13,165 nucleotides of DNA. Source: Bacteroidales bacterium. GTDB lineage: Bacteria; Bacteroidota; Bacteroidia; Bacteroidales; UBA932. Where the stretch lies: positions 1-13,165 of the forward strand of contig JAILAO010000030.1 of NCBI GenBank assembly GCA_024681565.1, read 5' to 3'. The notes under the pieces were generated by a model that did no database searches, was not told where the DNA came from, and was given only the letters and a program-made list of their open reading frames with translations. Shown here in pieces: positions 6,388-13,165 of the stretch; within the stretch, counting starts at the first letter, position 1, and every line of letters starts with the position of its first letter. The position numbers and the translations under genes are program-made.

Positions 6388-7911
6388 ATGAAGAAATCCT
6401 CCATCCTGGTCGCACTGCTGGGCATCCTCATCGGCATCCTGCTGATGTGGCTGATCCAGGTGACCGGCTCCCATCGGCGGGAGATGCGGGTCGGCAACGC
6501 CGACTGGCGCAAAGTCGAACTGATCCTGCAGAGCATTGACGAAAACTACGTGGACTCCGTGGACTACGGCAAGGTTACCGACGCCGTTGCGGCGGCGGCC
6601 CTCCACGCCCTGGACCCGCATTCCTCCTACATGCCCCCGCAGATCCTGGAAGAGACGGAAGCCGACCTGACCGGCAACTTCGACGGCATCGGCATCCAGT
6701 TCAACGTTCCCAACGATACGGCGGTCGTGATCGAGGTCATCCCCGGCGGTCCCTCCGAGAAGATCGGCCTCCAGCCGGGAGACCGCCTGCTCACGGGGGA
6801 CACCATCCACAACGCAGGCGTCCATCTGCCGCAGGACAGCGTGGTCCGGCACATCAAGGGCGTGGCCGGCAGCAAGGTCCTCGTGACCGTCAAGCGCGGG
6901 CCGGAGATCATCCCGTTCGAAATCACGCGCGGCAAGATCCCGACCTGGTCCGTGGACGCTGCCTTCATGGTGAGCGACACGACGGGCTACCTGCGCCTGT
7001 CCAAATTCTCCCGGACCACGGAAACGGAGTTTCTCAAGAGCTGCATCGAACTGACGGAAAGCGGAATGCAGGAGCTGATCATCGACCTGCGCGACAATAC
7101 CGGCGGCTATCTCGACCAGGCCTGCAAACTGGCGAACCTGTTCCTCCCCCGCAAGGCGATGATCGTCTATCTGGAAGGACGCCACCGCAAACGCGAAGAG
7201 TACCGGGCTGACGGCCGCGGGCCCTTCCAGGACCTCGCCGTCAAGGTTCTCGTCAACGAAGAATCCGCTTCGGCCAGCGAAATCCTGGCCGGCGCCTTGC
7301 AGGACAACGGCCGCGGCAAGCTCTATGGCCGCCGCACCTTCGGCAAGGGACTTGTCCAGGAGCCTTTCTTCTTCACCGACAAATCCGGGATGCGGATCAC
7401 CGTCGCCCGCTACTATACCCCTTCCGGACGCTGCATCCAGAAGCCGTATGCCGACGATTATGAATACGAAGTGCTGAAGCGCTATGAGTCCGGGGAAATG
7501 GTCCATGCAGACAGCATGCGCGTCGAGAAAGGCGGCATCCTGCCGGATGTGTTCGTGCCGGTGGACACCACCCGCGCCGGTCAGTTCTATGTGGCCTGCA
7601 ACCGCAAAGCCACGGCGATGCGCTTCGCCTCCGCCTTCTTCGACAGCCACCGGAAAGAGCTGTCAGCCATCGACGACTACGGGCAGCTCCTCTCCTACCT
7701 GGACCGGGCCGGACTGGAACGGCAGTTCCTCGCTTTCGCAAAAAGCAAGGACGGGCTCACGCCCAGGGAAGGAGAATGGGAGACGGACAAACAGTACATG
7801 ATGACCCAGGTGCAAGCCCTGGTCGGCCGTTACTCCAAACTGGGAGACAAGGCCTACTACCACCTCTTCCTCCAGATAGACGACACCTACAAGGCAGCTG
7901 TCGCAGACTAG
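6388..7911 (+). CDS. S41 family C-terminal processing peptidase (CtpA/Prc-like)
   Basis: A 507-residue carboxy-terminal processing protease. These enzymes cleave periplasmic or envelope proteins near their C-termini with a Ser-Lys catalytic dyad. An N-terminal hydrophobic segment (about 5-25) anchors or exports it. The CtpA N-terminal region has the DPHSSYMPP motif (76-84), a PDZ domain spans about 92-175 (GIGIQF; GPSEKIGLQPGDRLL), and the S41 core contains DLRDNTGGYLDQA (233-245), the nucleophile in ESASASE (Ser295) and Lys320 in RRTFGKG, at the usual 25-residue spacing. A long C-terminal extension (about 340-507) carries no motif I recognise. The start is ATG 6388; an in-frame TTG two codons earlier overlaps the upstream stop. 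Its TAG shares a CTAG with the stop of the convergent hydrolase gene. Confidence 0.95.
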   Translation: MKKSSILVALLGILIGILLMWLIQVTGSHRREMRVGNADWRKVELILQSIDENYVDSVDYGKVTDAVAAAALHALDPHSSYMPPQILEETEADLTGNFDGIGIQFNVPNDTAVVIEVIPGGPSEKIGLQPGDRLLTGDTIHNAGVHLPQDSVVRHIKGVAGSKVLVTVKRGPEIIPFEITRGKIPTWSVDAAFMVSDTTGYLRLSKFSRTTETEFLKSCIELTESGMQELIIDLRDNTGGYLDQACKLANLFLPRKAMIVYLEGRHRKREEYRADGRGPFQDLAVKVLVNEESASASEILAGALQDNGRGKLYGRRTFGKGLVQEPFFFTDKSGMRITVARYYTPSGRCIQKPYADDYEYEVLKRYESGEMVHADSMRVEKGGILPDVFVPVDTTRAGQFYVACNRKATAMRFASAFFDSHRKELSAIDDYGQLLSYLDRAGLERQFLAFAKSKDGLTPREGEWETDKQYMMTQVQALVGRYSKLGDKAYYHLFLQIDDTYKAAVAD

Positions 7912-8936
7912 CGCAGCTGTTCGTCGAGATAGCGGAGAATGGTCTGCTGCTCGGCAAGTCCGCAGTGGTGCGGCCCGTCAAAGAATTCCGTGCGCAGGCG
8001 TCCGCCTGCGCCTTTTTCCTGATAGATCTCCTGCATCCGCGAGAACGCGGTCTCCACGGCCGGAACCGGGAACAATTTATCCTGCCTTCCGTTCAGGAAG
8101 AAGAAAGGCTTGGGCGCAAGCCAGCGGGCGATATCCGGGAAGTCGTATTTTTCCCGCATCTGCGGGATCAGCATCGAATAGTCCGAGGCCTTGTAGGGCT
8201 GGGACTGCGTCTCCATCAGGGTCATCCAGCAAAGCGCCACGCCCGTCCGCACCTGTTTGCAGAAGGCCGCCAGGAGCCACGCCCGGTGCGCCCCCATCGA
8301 CCAGCCGAAACAGCCGATCCGACGCTTCTGCACACAGGGCAGGGACGAAAGCAGCCGGGCCGCAGCCGCATCCTCATGCAAGGTCTGCTCCGCCCAGATC
8401 ACCCCTTTTCGCGCCAGGCTGTCATAGACGGTCCGCTGGCCTTCATAAACCGCCGTCTTGACGGCGTTGATGTCGCCGGCTTCGCCGGCAAACTTCATCC
8501 GGGACCACTGCTGGCAGAGCGGTGTACTGCGGGATCCCCAGTAAAGGGCATCCGGCACGACGACCACATAGCCCTCCCGGGCGAGCCGGTCTGCAAACCA
8601 GACTCCGTCAAAGCCGTCGTCCACCCATTGTTTGGATGACTTCTTGATGTATTCCGGAGCCGAGGGCAACGGCCGGACAAGTTTCTCCTTGCCGATATCG
8701 AAACGGGCTCCGTGATCGTGCAGCAGGACGAGGCCGGGACGGAGGTCCTCCGGTCCGGCACCGTCCGGAATCAGCAGGTAAGACTGCACCCGCTCCCCGC
8801 GGGAAACATTGTATTCGACCAGCTGGCAAACGTAGCCCTCCCGCTGTTCGGACTCGAGTACGGTCATCCTGGGCGGGACGTTCCGGCCCGCATGCAGCGG
8901 CGCGGCCGCCAGCAACAACATCAAGAATTTCACCAT
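7908..8936 (-). CDS. Exported alpha/beta hydrolase (dienelactone hydrolase/acetyl-esterase type)
   Basis: A secreted alpha/beta-hydrolase of about 342 residues. The N-terminus MVKFLMLLLAAAPLHAG looks like a cleavable Sec signal with an AxA-like site. The fold features are the oxyanion-side segment PGLVLLHDHG (about 67-76), the nucleophile elbow GWSMG (Ser213), a likely acid in NGRQDKLFP (Asp286) and a His in DGPHHCG (323/324). This pattern matches the Bacteroidota alpha/beta hydrolases related to dienelactone hydrolase and acetyl-xylan esterase, but the substrate is unknown. I chose ATG 8934-8936, which leaves the signal peptide at the very N-terminus and a 7-nt gap to the upstream gene; an in-frame GTG at 8961-8963 would add nine residues and overlap that gene. 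It is last in the operon with gltS and the C26 lipoprotein. Confidence 0.85.
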   Translation of the reverse strand: MVKFLMLLLAAAPLHAGRNVPPRMTVLESEQREGYVCQLVEYNVSRGERVQSYLLIPDGAGPEDLRPGLVLLHDHGARFDIGKEKLVRPLPSAPEYIKKSSKQWVDDGFDGVWFADRLAREGYVVVVPDALYWGSRSTPLCQQWSRMKFAGEAGDINAVKTAVYEGQRTVYDSLARKGVIWAEQTLHEDAAAARLLSSLPCVQKRRIGCFGWSMGAHRAWLLAAFCKQVRTGVALCWMTLMETQSQPYKASDYSMLIPQMREKYDFPDIARWLAPKPFFFLNGRQDKLFPVPAVETAFSRMQEIYQEKGAGGRLRTEFFDGPHHCGLAEQQTILRYLDEQLR

Positions 8937-8943
8937 ATTCCAC

Positions 8944-9696
8944 TTATTTTGAAGGGGTTTCACGACAGATTCCTACGAAGTGCACGAAGAACGGGAGCCA
9001 GCGTTCCTGTCCCTCCTGCAACATCTTCTCAGGATGGAACTGGACCGCCCAGACCCGGGGAGCCTCATAGGCCTCCACCACCCCGTCTTCAGAACGCGCC
9101 GTGACCGTCAGGCCCGGTGCCGCATCCTTGACGGCCTGGTGGTGGAAGGAATTGACATGCAGGGTATCGGCCCCGAAAAGCTCCCGCAGGAGACCGCCCG
9201 GGGCCAGCGTGACCGGATGGACGGCTCCGCCGCCGTGCACCACCTCCGACCCCAGCTGGGTCGGAAGGTCCTGATACAGGGACCCGCCCATGACCACATT
9301 CATCAGCTGGGCGCCGCGGCAGATGGCCAGGACCGGTTTGCCGGAAGCAAGCGCGGCCCGGGCAAGCAGACTGTCACTGCGGTCCCGCAGGGTATCCACA
9401 TAGACCGTTTCGTTCCAGACAGGCTCCCCATACCAGGCGGGAGAGACATCCTCCCCGCCCGAGAAAACGATTCCGTCGAGGGCGTCGAGCAGCCGCCCGG
9501 CCTCTTCGGCGGAAGCCACGGCAGGCAGGACCACCGCCACACCGCCGGCACGTGTAATGGCTTCCGTATAAGTGGTGGCCAGCAGGGTCGCGCCCGAAGT
9601 ACTCCGGGAACAGGTAATGCCGATAAGCGGGGCCCGGGAGGTACCGCAGGCCGTCAGCAGCAGGATCAGCAGGGAAAAGGAACAGATCTTTCTCAT
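8944..9696 (-). CDS. Lipoprotein gamma-glutamyl hydrolase-like protein (peptidase C26, class I GATase fold)
   Basis: A 250-residue protein with the class-I glutamine amidotransferase fold of family C26, which includes gamma-glutamyl-GABA hydrolase PuuD and folylpoly-gamma-glutamate hydrolase. The family hydrolyses gamma-glutamyl amide bonds. Seen here are PLIGITC (23-29), the conserved turn GIVFSGGEDVSPAWYGE (75-91), the nucleophile in AICRGAQLMN (Cys126), the NSFHHQAVKD segment (182-191) and the catalytic His221/Glu223 in QFHPE. Unusually for bacterial C26 enzymes, the protein opens with a lipoprotein signal (MRKICSFSLLILLLTAC; lipobox LTAC, Cys17), so it should act outside the cytoplasm. 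The start is ATG 9694-9696, 8 nt after the gltS stop. Substrate is inferred only at the level of a gamma-glutamyl bond. Confidence 0.9.
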   Translation of the reverse strand: MRKICSFSLLILLLTACGTSRAPLIGITCSRSTSGATLLATTYTEAITRAGGVAVVLPAVASAEEAGRLLDALDGIVFSGGEDVSPAWYGEPVWNETVYVDTLRDRSDSLLARAALASGKPVLAICRGAQLMNVVMGGSLYQDLPTQLGSEVVHGGGAVHPVTLAPGGLLRELFGADTLHVNSFHHQAVKDAAPGLTVTARSEDGVVEAYEAPRVWAVQFHPEKMLQEGQERWLPFFVHFVGICRETPSK

Positions 9697-9704
9697 GAGG
9701 ACTG

Positions 9705-10940
9705 TCAATGGATCAGATTCAGGAACAGGGTTACCACGGTGGTATTGATGATATCCACGAACATCGCGCCGATCAGCGGCACGACGATGAAAGGATTCAC
9801 GGTATAGCGGTACTTGAAACAGACGGCCGACATGTTGGCCATCGCATTGGGCGTGGCTCCGAGGCCGAAACCGCAAAGTCCGGCGACATAGACGGCCCCT
9901 TCATAATCCCGGCCGAGCAGCGGAAAGGCCACGAAAACGGCGAAAACCGCCATGAAAACCACCTGGGCAAGCAGGATCAGGCAAAGCGGCAGCGCCATCG
10001 AAGACAGCTCCCACAATCGCAGGGAGGACATCGCCATCCCCAGGAACAACGACAGGCAGATGTCTCCCAGGGACGTAATCTTGCCCACGTCCCGGCGGTC
10101 GGCCCAGCGCGGCAGGCGGCCGAGGGTATTCCGCAGCAGGACCGCCACCAGCAAGGAACCGAAATAAGTCGGGAACGTGATCCCGGTCCGCGCAAGAAGC
10201 CGGCTCAGGCAGGAGCCCAGGGCCATGGCAAGCAGGATCAGGCAGGCGGCGTAGAGGTAAGCCCGGAAAGAGCGCTCATCCGAATGGAGGTACTCTTTCC
10301 TGGATTCGGGCGAAGCATCGCTGGCCTCGATGCCCGAGACCGCATCCGCCTCTCCGCCCGGCTCTGCAAGCCGTCGGCGGCGGATCAGGGCCCCGGCCAG
10401 GGGACCGCCCAGCAAAGAGCCCGCCACCAGCCCGAAGGTCGCCGCCGCCATCGTCACGGAAGATGCGGCAGGAAGCCCGAGTTCCTCCAGCAAAGGAGCG
10501 AATCCGCCGGCGGTGCCGTGTCCCCCGCACATGGGGATCGACCCGGCGGCCATCCCGAACAGGGGATCCCGTCCCAGGCCCGCGGCAATCCCGACGGAAA
10601 GGAAGTTCTGGGCCATGATGAGCACCGTCACCAGCAGGAGCATCACCAGCAGCGGCCGGCCGCCCGTACGCAGGACCCGGATGTCAGACTGGAAACCCAC
10701 GGAAGTGAAAAAAGCCATCATGCAGATATCCTTGACGGTCCCGTCGAAACGGCAGGCCACGCCTCCGGCCAGATAAAGGCCAAGCGTCAACAGGGAGACC
10801 AGCAGGCCCCCGGACACCGGCGCCGGAATACAGTAACGCTTGAGGAAAGGGACTTTCCGGGTAAGCCACATCCCCACAAGCAGGGCTGCGACCCCGACTC
10901 CCGCGCTCTGATACATGTCCAGTGTCAGTTCTTCCACCAT
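9705..10940 (-). CDS. gltS: Sodium/glutamate symporter
   Basis: A 411-residue polytopic inner-membrane protein close in length to E. coli GltS, a Na+-coupled L-/D-glutamate importer. It shows two repeats of about five hydrophobic segments each, separated by a long hydrophilic, acidic and basic loop at about 187-228. The family signatures are present in both halves: SIPMCGGHGTAGGF (134-147) in the first re-entrant region and GFGLGATPNAMANM (357-370) in the second. It starts at ATG 10938-10940. It is the first gene of a leftward operon with an exported C26 hydrolase and an exported alpha/beta hydrolase, 8 nt from the next gene. The context suggests uptake of glutamate freed outside the cytoplasm. 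Family assignment is firm; the exact substrate is inferred. Confidence 0.96.
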   Translation of the reverse strand: MVEELTLDMYQSAGVGVAALLVGMWLTRKVPFLKRYCIPAPVSGGLLVSLLTLGLYLAGGVACRFDGTVKDICMMAFFTSVGFQSDIRVLRTGGRPLLVMLLLVTVLIMAQNFLSVGIAAGLGRDPLFGMAAGSIPMCGGHGTAGGFAPLLEELGLPAASSVTMAAATFGLVAGSLLGGPLAGALIRRRRLAEPGGEADAVSGIEASDASPESRKEYLHSDERSFRAYLYAACLILLAMALGSCLSRLLARTGITFPTYFGSLLVAVLLRNTLGRLPRWADRRDVGKITSLGDICLSLFLGMAMSSLRLWELSSMALPLCLILLAQVVFMAVFAVFVAFPLLGRDYEGAVYVAGLCGFGLGATPNAMANMSAVCFKYRYTVNPFIVVPLIGAMFVDIINTTVVTLFLNLIH

Positions 10941-10983
10941 GATTCCGGTTTTTGCTGCGGCCTCTCCGGGAGGAGAAGCCTGT

Positions 10984-11017
10984 CGAAGTTACGTATTTTT
11001 TGGCACAGAAGCACAAA
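10984..11017 (-). promoter_or_regulatory. Candidate promoter for the gltS operon
   Basis: The minus strand has TAACTTCG (10984-10991), one mismatch from TAnnTTTG, with TTTG (11014-11017) 22 nt upstream, slightly longer than the usual 19-21. The predicted leader is about 40 nt. The TTTG lies in the T-run of the tRNA-Leu terminator, so the two elements overlap. Confidence 0.5.
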
Positions 11018-11045
11018 AAAAAGGATGACTGTGGAAGTCATCCTT
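11015..11045 (-). terminator. Intrinsic terminator of tRNA-Leu
   Basis: A 10-bp perfect stem (11021-11030 with 11036-11045), with a 5-nt loop, is followed on the minus strand by a run of T. It starts about 5 nt beyond the tRNA-Leu 3' end and separates the tRNA from gltS. Confidence 0.9.
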
Positions 11046-11050
11046 GTTGG

Positions 11051-11133
11051 TGCGCGGGATGAGAGTCGAACTCACACGTCGCAATTGACACTAGCTCCTG
11101 AAACTAGCGCGTCTACCATTTCGCCACCCGCGC
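11051..11133 (-). tRNA. tRNA-Leu (anticodon CAG)
   Basis: The minus strand folds as a class II tRNA of 83 nt. The acceptor stem GCGCGGG/CCCGCGC has discriminator A. The anticodon arm is CTAGT-TTCAGGA-GCTAG with CAG at 34-36. A long variable arm is present, and the T-loop TTCGACT is closed by a 5-bp stem (GTGAG/CTCAT region). It reads CUG, the main leucine codon in these GC-rich genes. CCA is not encoded. It has its own consensus promoter and terminator. Confidence 0.96.
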
Positions 11134-11145
11134 CCGAATGGACTG

Positions 11146-11176
11146 CAAATATACATCTTTTTTGCAAATTGACAAA
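11146..11176 (-). promoter_or_regulatory. Consensus Bacteroidota promoter of tRNA-Leu
   Basis: Minus strand: TTTG (11173-11176), a 19-nt spacer, then TATATTTG (11146-11153), which matches both boxes of the Bacteroidota primary sigma promoter. The -7 box ends 12 nt before the tRNA 5' end, giving a short 5' leader for RNase P. Confidence 0.85.
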
Positions 11177-11245
11177 AAAATATGCAGGAGCTGCAGGACA
11201 TCCGGTCCAGCCAGGCTGGAATCATTGCGAAGTTTGTTCCATAGT

Positions 11246-12826
11246 TTAGTTATATCTCGCAAAAGCCTGATTGATTTCACTTTTGTATTCGGGGTAGAAA
11301 CTGATCAGCTTCTTCTTCAGGATGGCCTGATCCGTCACTTCACCGTCCAGGACCTGGAAAATCTTGCGGGCCGTCAGGCCCCGCTCCGCCAGCTGGAGAA
11401 AAATCTGCGGATGGAACCAATGGTTCAGCCCGAAGCTCTGTCCGTGGTCCCCATAGCGTTCCCGGCACAGCATGGCCTGCAGGAAAAAGGCCCAGCTCTC
11501 CCCGATCCCGCAATAGCCATGGTCCTCCTCCGTTCCCACGCCATAGGTCACGAATCCGGAAGTCACATAAGAGCTGAGGATAAAACGGGCGTAGCGGTTC
11601 CAGAATTCCTTTCCCGCCAGCATGAAATGGCTGGCATGCGCCAGTTCGTGCACCGCGGTCGCATAGACGTCCGCATAACTGTGGCAGCGTTTGAGCCCCA
11701 GGGTCAGGTCGGGAAGGAAAATCTTGAGCAGGCCGATATACTCGCCCAGCAGTTCCGACAGTTTGCTCCCGTCGAGCAAAACCCCCTGATGCAGCATCAC
11801 GGCACTGCTGGCCGCGAGGCCGGAGAACAGCCAGAGCCGCAGATTGGCCGGCGGCGTCTTGACCGGCGGAGCGTCCGCCTCGCACCACTTATAATAATCG
11901 AATCCGGCATTGTTGACGGCGCAACGCAGGAACAGCATGCGGTCGGACTGCTCCGTCACCTCATAATCCAGGCCCCCGGCCCCATGCTTGCCCAGGGTCG
12001 AGACCGAGGCCGGGACGAGCAGCAGGTTGAAACCGATGGAGAAACCGGTCGAATTGTTGAAAACAAGCCGGTAACGGGGATTGGCCGCAAAGCTCTTGTC
12101 CATCTCATACCATCCGTCTCCGTCGGTATATCCCGCACTGAACTTGACAAAACAATTGCAGGATACACGCACACCCCGGACCCCTTCCGGGCCCGTTCCC
12201 AGGACGGAGTCCACAATGGTAATCCGGCCCCGCGGCGTCATCTCCGTACCGGCCCGTGTCCCGGGGACCTCCGCCAACAGGGCGGCATTGCCGGTCAGGC
12301 GGAAGGCCTCGCGCTCCACGGCCGTCCAATCCACACCCGCTGCCTTGACCGGCGTCTGCCCGCCCGGAATATGACATTGGTCCAATATCTCATAGCGTAT
12401 CCCCGCCGGGAATACGAAATCCCGCTCCACAACGGCATACTGCCAGGTGATCCGGTCTTCCGCCACCTCCGGATCATGGTAATAGTCTCCTTCGCGCAGG
12501 ATCTGATAGTCCACGGGATGGTCCAGCAAAAGCACCCCCAGCCCGGCCAGCCGCTCGAACTGCTCCTCATCCTCCGGCAGGAAACGGACATACAGATGGG
12601 TCGCCGGCAGCACCACCCGGTCCGCTTTGGTGGGATAGACGGCCGCGAGCGCCCGGGTCATATTCTCGACAGAATAGGGGTCCTCGAGCTGCTCGCCCAG
12701 CACGATCATCTCGTGGTGGATCCGCATACCCTCCGCATCTACCTCCGGTTCCGGAAGCTCCAGTCCCGTCCCGGCGCACGAGGCGGAGAGCAGCGCCGGC
12801 AAAAACAGTTTCGACCATCTTTTCAT
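11246..12826 (-). CDS. Putative zinc metallopeptidase lipoprotein (HExxH...E)
   Basis: A 526-residue predicted exported protein. The N-terminus MKRWSKLFLPALLSASC has a signal-peptide core and a probable lipid-attachment Cys17, though the lipobox is imperfect (Ser at -3). Domains visible: an N-terminal region (about 30-190) of unknown fold; a segment (about 198-258, RGRITIVDSVLG...GVRGVRVSC...GYTDGDGWYEMD) that reads like a small beta-sandwich of the carboxypeptidase-regulatory type; and a C-terminal part with HELAH (393-397), a zincin HExxH motif, and GIGESWAFF with Glu443 46 residues later as a plausible third zinc ligand, the gluzincin arrangement. I cannot assign a named peptidase family. 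It appears monocistronic, behind the deoC terminator and a weak -7-like GAACTTTG at 12848-12855. The start is ATG 12824-12826, fixed by the signal sequence. Confidence 0.8.
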   Translation of the reverse strand: MKRWSKLFLPALLSASCAGTGLELPEPEVDAEGMRIHHEMIVLGEQLEDPYSVENMTRALAAVYPTKADRVVLPATHLYVRFLPEDEEQFERLAGLGVLLLDHPVDYQILREGDYYHDPEVAEDRITWQYAVVERDFVFPAGIRYEILDQCHIPGGQTPVKAAGVDWTAVEREAFRLTGNAALLAEVPGTRAGTEMTPRGRITIVDSVLGTGPEGVRGVRVSCNCFVKFSAGYTDGDGWYEMDKSFAANPRYRLVFNNSTGFSIGFNLLLVPASVSTLGKHGAGGLDYEVTEQSDRMLFLRCAVNNAGFDYYKWCEADAPPVKTPPANLRLWLFSGLAASSAVMLHQGVLLDGSKLSELLGEYIGLLKIFLPDLTLGLKRCHSYADVYATAVHELAHASHFMLAGKEFWNRYARFILSSYVTSGFVTYGVGTEEDHGYCGIGESWAFFLQAMLCRERYGDHGQSFGLNHWFHPQIFLQLAERGLTARKIFQVLDGEVTDQAILKKKLISFYPEYKSEINQAFARYN

Positions 12827-12847
12827 CTCTTCGCAGTTTTCTCACGG

Positions 12848-12855
12848 CAAAGTTC
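12848..12855 (-). promoter_or_regulatory. Weak -7-like box before the metallopeptidase gene
   Basis: Minus-strand GAACTTTG differs from TAnnTTTG at the first base and lies 21 nt before the ATG. No -33 TTTG is at the usual distance. It is the best candidate in the 72-nt gap between the deoC terminator and this gene. Confidence 0.3.
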
Positions 12856-12898
12856 GAAAAGCAGAGCCGTTTTCTGGTCTACTTAATCGTTTAAATAC

Positions 12899-12929
12899 AA
12901 AAAAAGCCCCGTACAGATAGGTACGGGGC
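12899..12929 (-). terminator. Intrinsic terminator after deoC
   Basis: A 9-bp perfect GC-rich stem (12906-12914 with 12921-12929: GCCCCGTAC/GTACGGGGC) with a 6-nt loop is followed on the minus strand by seven T residues. It closes the gene ending at 12970. Confidence 0.92.
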
Positions 12930-12969
12930 AGATTTCAACCTTTCTTCCGGCGAAAAGAAACAGCTCGAA

Positions 12970-13165
12970 TCAGAAGAAATTGACCGTTTTTTGTTCAATT
13001 GCACTCATCAGGCTGTTGCCCAGACGGCTCACGCCGAAGCGGAAATGGTCCTTGTCCATCCACTCCTTGCCCAGCACCGTAGCTCCGATATAATAATAGA
13101 GCAGGGCATCCTGGGCGTTGGAGATACCGCCGGCCGCCTTGAAGCCGACCTTGATACCGGTTTTT
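12970..13165 (-). CDS. deoC: Deoxyribose-phosphate aldolase, C-terminal fragment (continues beyond window)
   Basis: A leftward open frame entering from the right edge and ending at TGA (12970-12972) encodes the last 64 residues of a DeoC-type class I aldolase. DeoC cleaves 2-deoxyribose 5-phosphate into glyceraldehyde 3-phosphate and acetaldehyde in deoxynucleoside catabolism. The fragment begins KTGIKVGFKAAGGISNAQDA, the last beta-strand phosphate-binding segment. Its Lys in GFKAAGG matches the conserved second active-site lysine (Lys201 of the E. coli enzyme). RFGVSRLGNSL near the end is the typical DeoC tail, with a short extra tail ending VNFF. The Schiff-base lysine is upstream, outside the window. 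An intrinsic terminator lies 40 nt downstream. Confidence 0.9.
   Translation of the reverse strand, partial: KTGIKVGFKAAGGISNAQDALLYYYIGATVLGKEWMDKDHFRFGVSRLGNSLMSAIEQKTVNFF

Noticed and set aside
6307..7650. Minus-strand open frame of 447 codons antisense to the S41 protease
   Set aside because: The S41 protease on the plus strand has its complete catalytic dyad and PDZ domain; the antisense translation is low-complexity and domain-free.
9697..9876. 60-residue N-terminal extension of the C26 protein
   Set aside because: The extension is an out-of-frame reading of gltS and would bury the lipoprotein signal; ATG 9694-9696 gives a standard lipobox at the N-terminus.
11195..11222. Short inverted repeat TCCAG...CTGGA downstream of the metallopeptidase gene, considered as its terminator
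   Set aside because: The stem is only five to seven pairs and has no T-run on the minus strand, so a terminator cannot be supported.
9708..11249. Plus-strand open frame of 513 codons across gltS and tRNA-Leu
   Set aside because: It runs antisense through a clear gltS, a tRNA, a terminator and promoter boxes; the composition (Gln, His, Arg, Gly) is typical of an antisense shadow in GC-rich DNA.
11138..12886. Plus-strand open frame of 582 codons antisense to the metallopeptidase-like gene
   Set aside because: No signal or domain is seen, and the opposite strand has a signal peptide, the HELAH motif and a proper gene layout.

Overview
The window looks like a chromosomal housekeeping stretch from a fairly GC-rich member of the Bacteroidales (Bacteroidota), perhaps near Rikenellaceae. 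The grounds are: several upstream regions carry the Bacteroidota promoter signature (TAnnTTTG at -7, in some cases with TTTG-like bases about 19 nt upstream); start codons mostly lack Shine-Dalgarno sequences; lipoproteins are frequent; the tRNA genes do not encode CCA; and the gene content fits. I see no mobile element, CRISPR array or phage gene.

Layout. 1-359 (+) is the 3' end of an unrecognised gene, ending at a perfect hairpin (366-407) that also serves a convergent tRNA-Arg(CCU) (408-479, -). Leftward from the divergent region at about 3000 runs typA/bipA (1146-2951), yceD/DUF177 (726-1112), rpmF (524-706), an intrinsic terminator, then the tRNA-Arg. Rightward from the same region runs a tightly packed four-gene unit: an unrecognised lipoprotein (3061-4350), an AMP-forming acyl-CoA synthetase (4332-5984), a dCMP-deaminase-type protein (5981-6385) and a CtpA-like S41 protease (6388-7911). 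Consecutive genes overlap by 19 nt, overlap by 4 nt, or are separated by 2 nt.

That unit meets a convergent three-gene operon head-on, with the two stop codons interlocked in one CTAG at 7908-7911. The convergent operon, transcribed leftward from about 10985, is gltS (Na+/glutamate symporter, 9705-10940), a class-I glutamine-amidotransferase-fold peptidase C26 homologue carrying a lipoprotein signal (8944-9696), and a secreted alpha/beta hydrolase (7908-8936). The suggested logic is extracytoplasmic release of glutamate from gamma-glutamyl compounds followed by glutamate uptake. This is the most interesting functional idea in the window, and it is inference.

Further right are a tRNA-Leu(CAG) (11051-11133, -) with a textbook Bacteroidota promoter and intrinsic terminator, a large extracytoplasmic HExxH metallopeptidase-like protein (11246-12826, -), a terminator (12899-12929), and the 3' end of deoC (12970-13165, -).

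No clearly new multi-gene system is evident. The observations most worth checking are the exported C26/GltS pairing, the leaderless-looking lipoprotein promoter beside a palindrome in the typA divergent region, the yceD start with no ATG or GTG candidate, the tRNA-Arg with no room for its own promoter, and the unassigned metallopeptidase-like lipoprotein.
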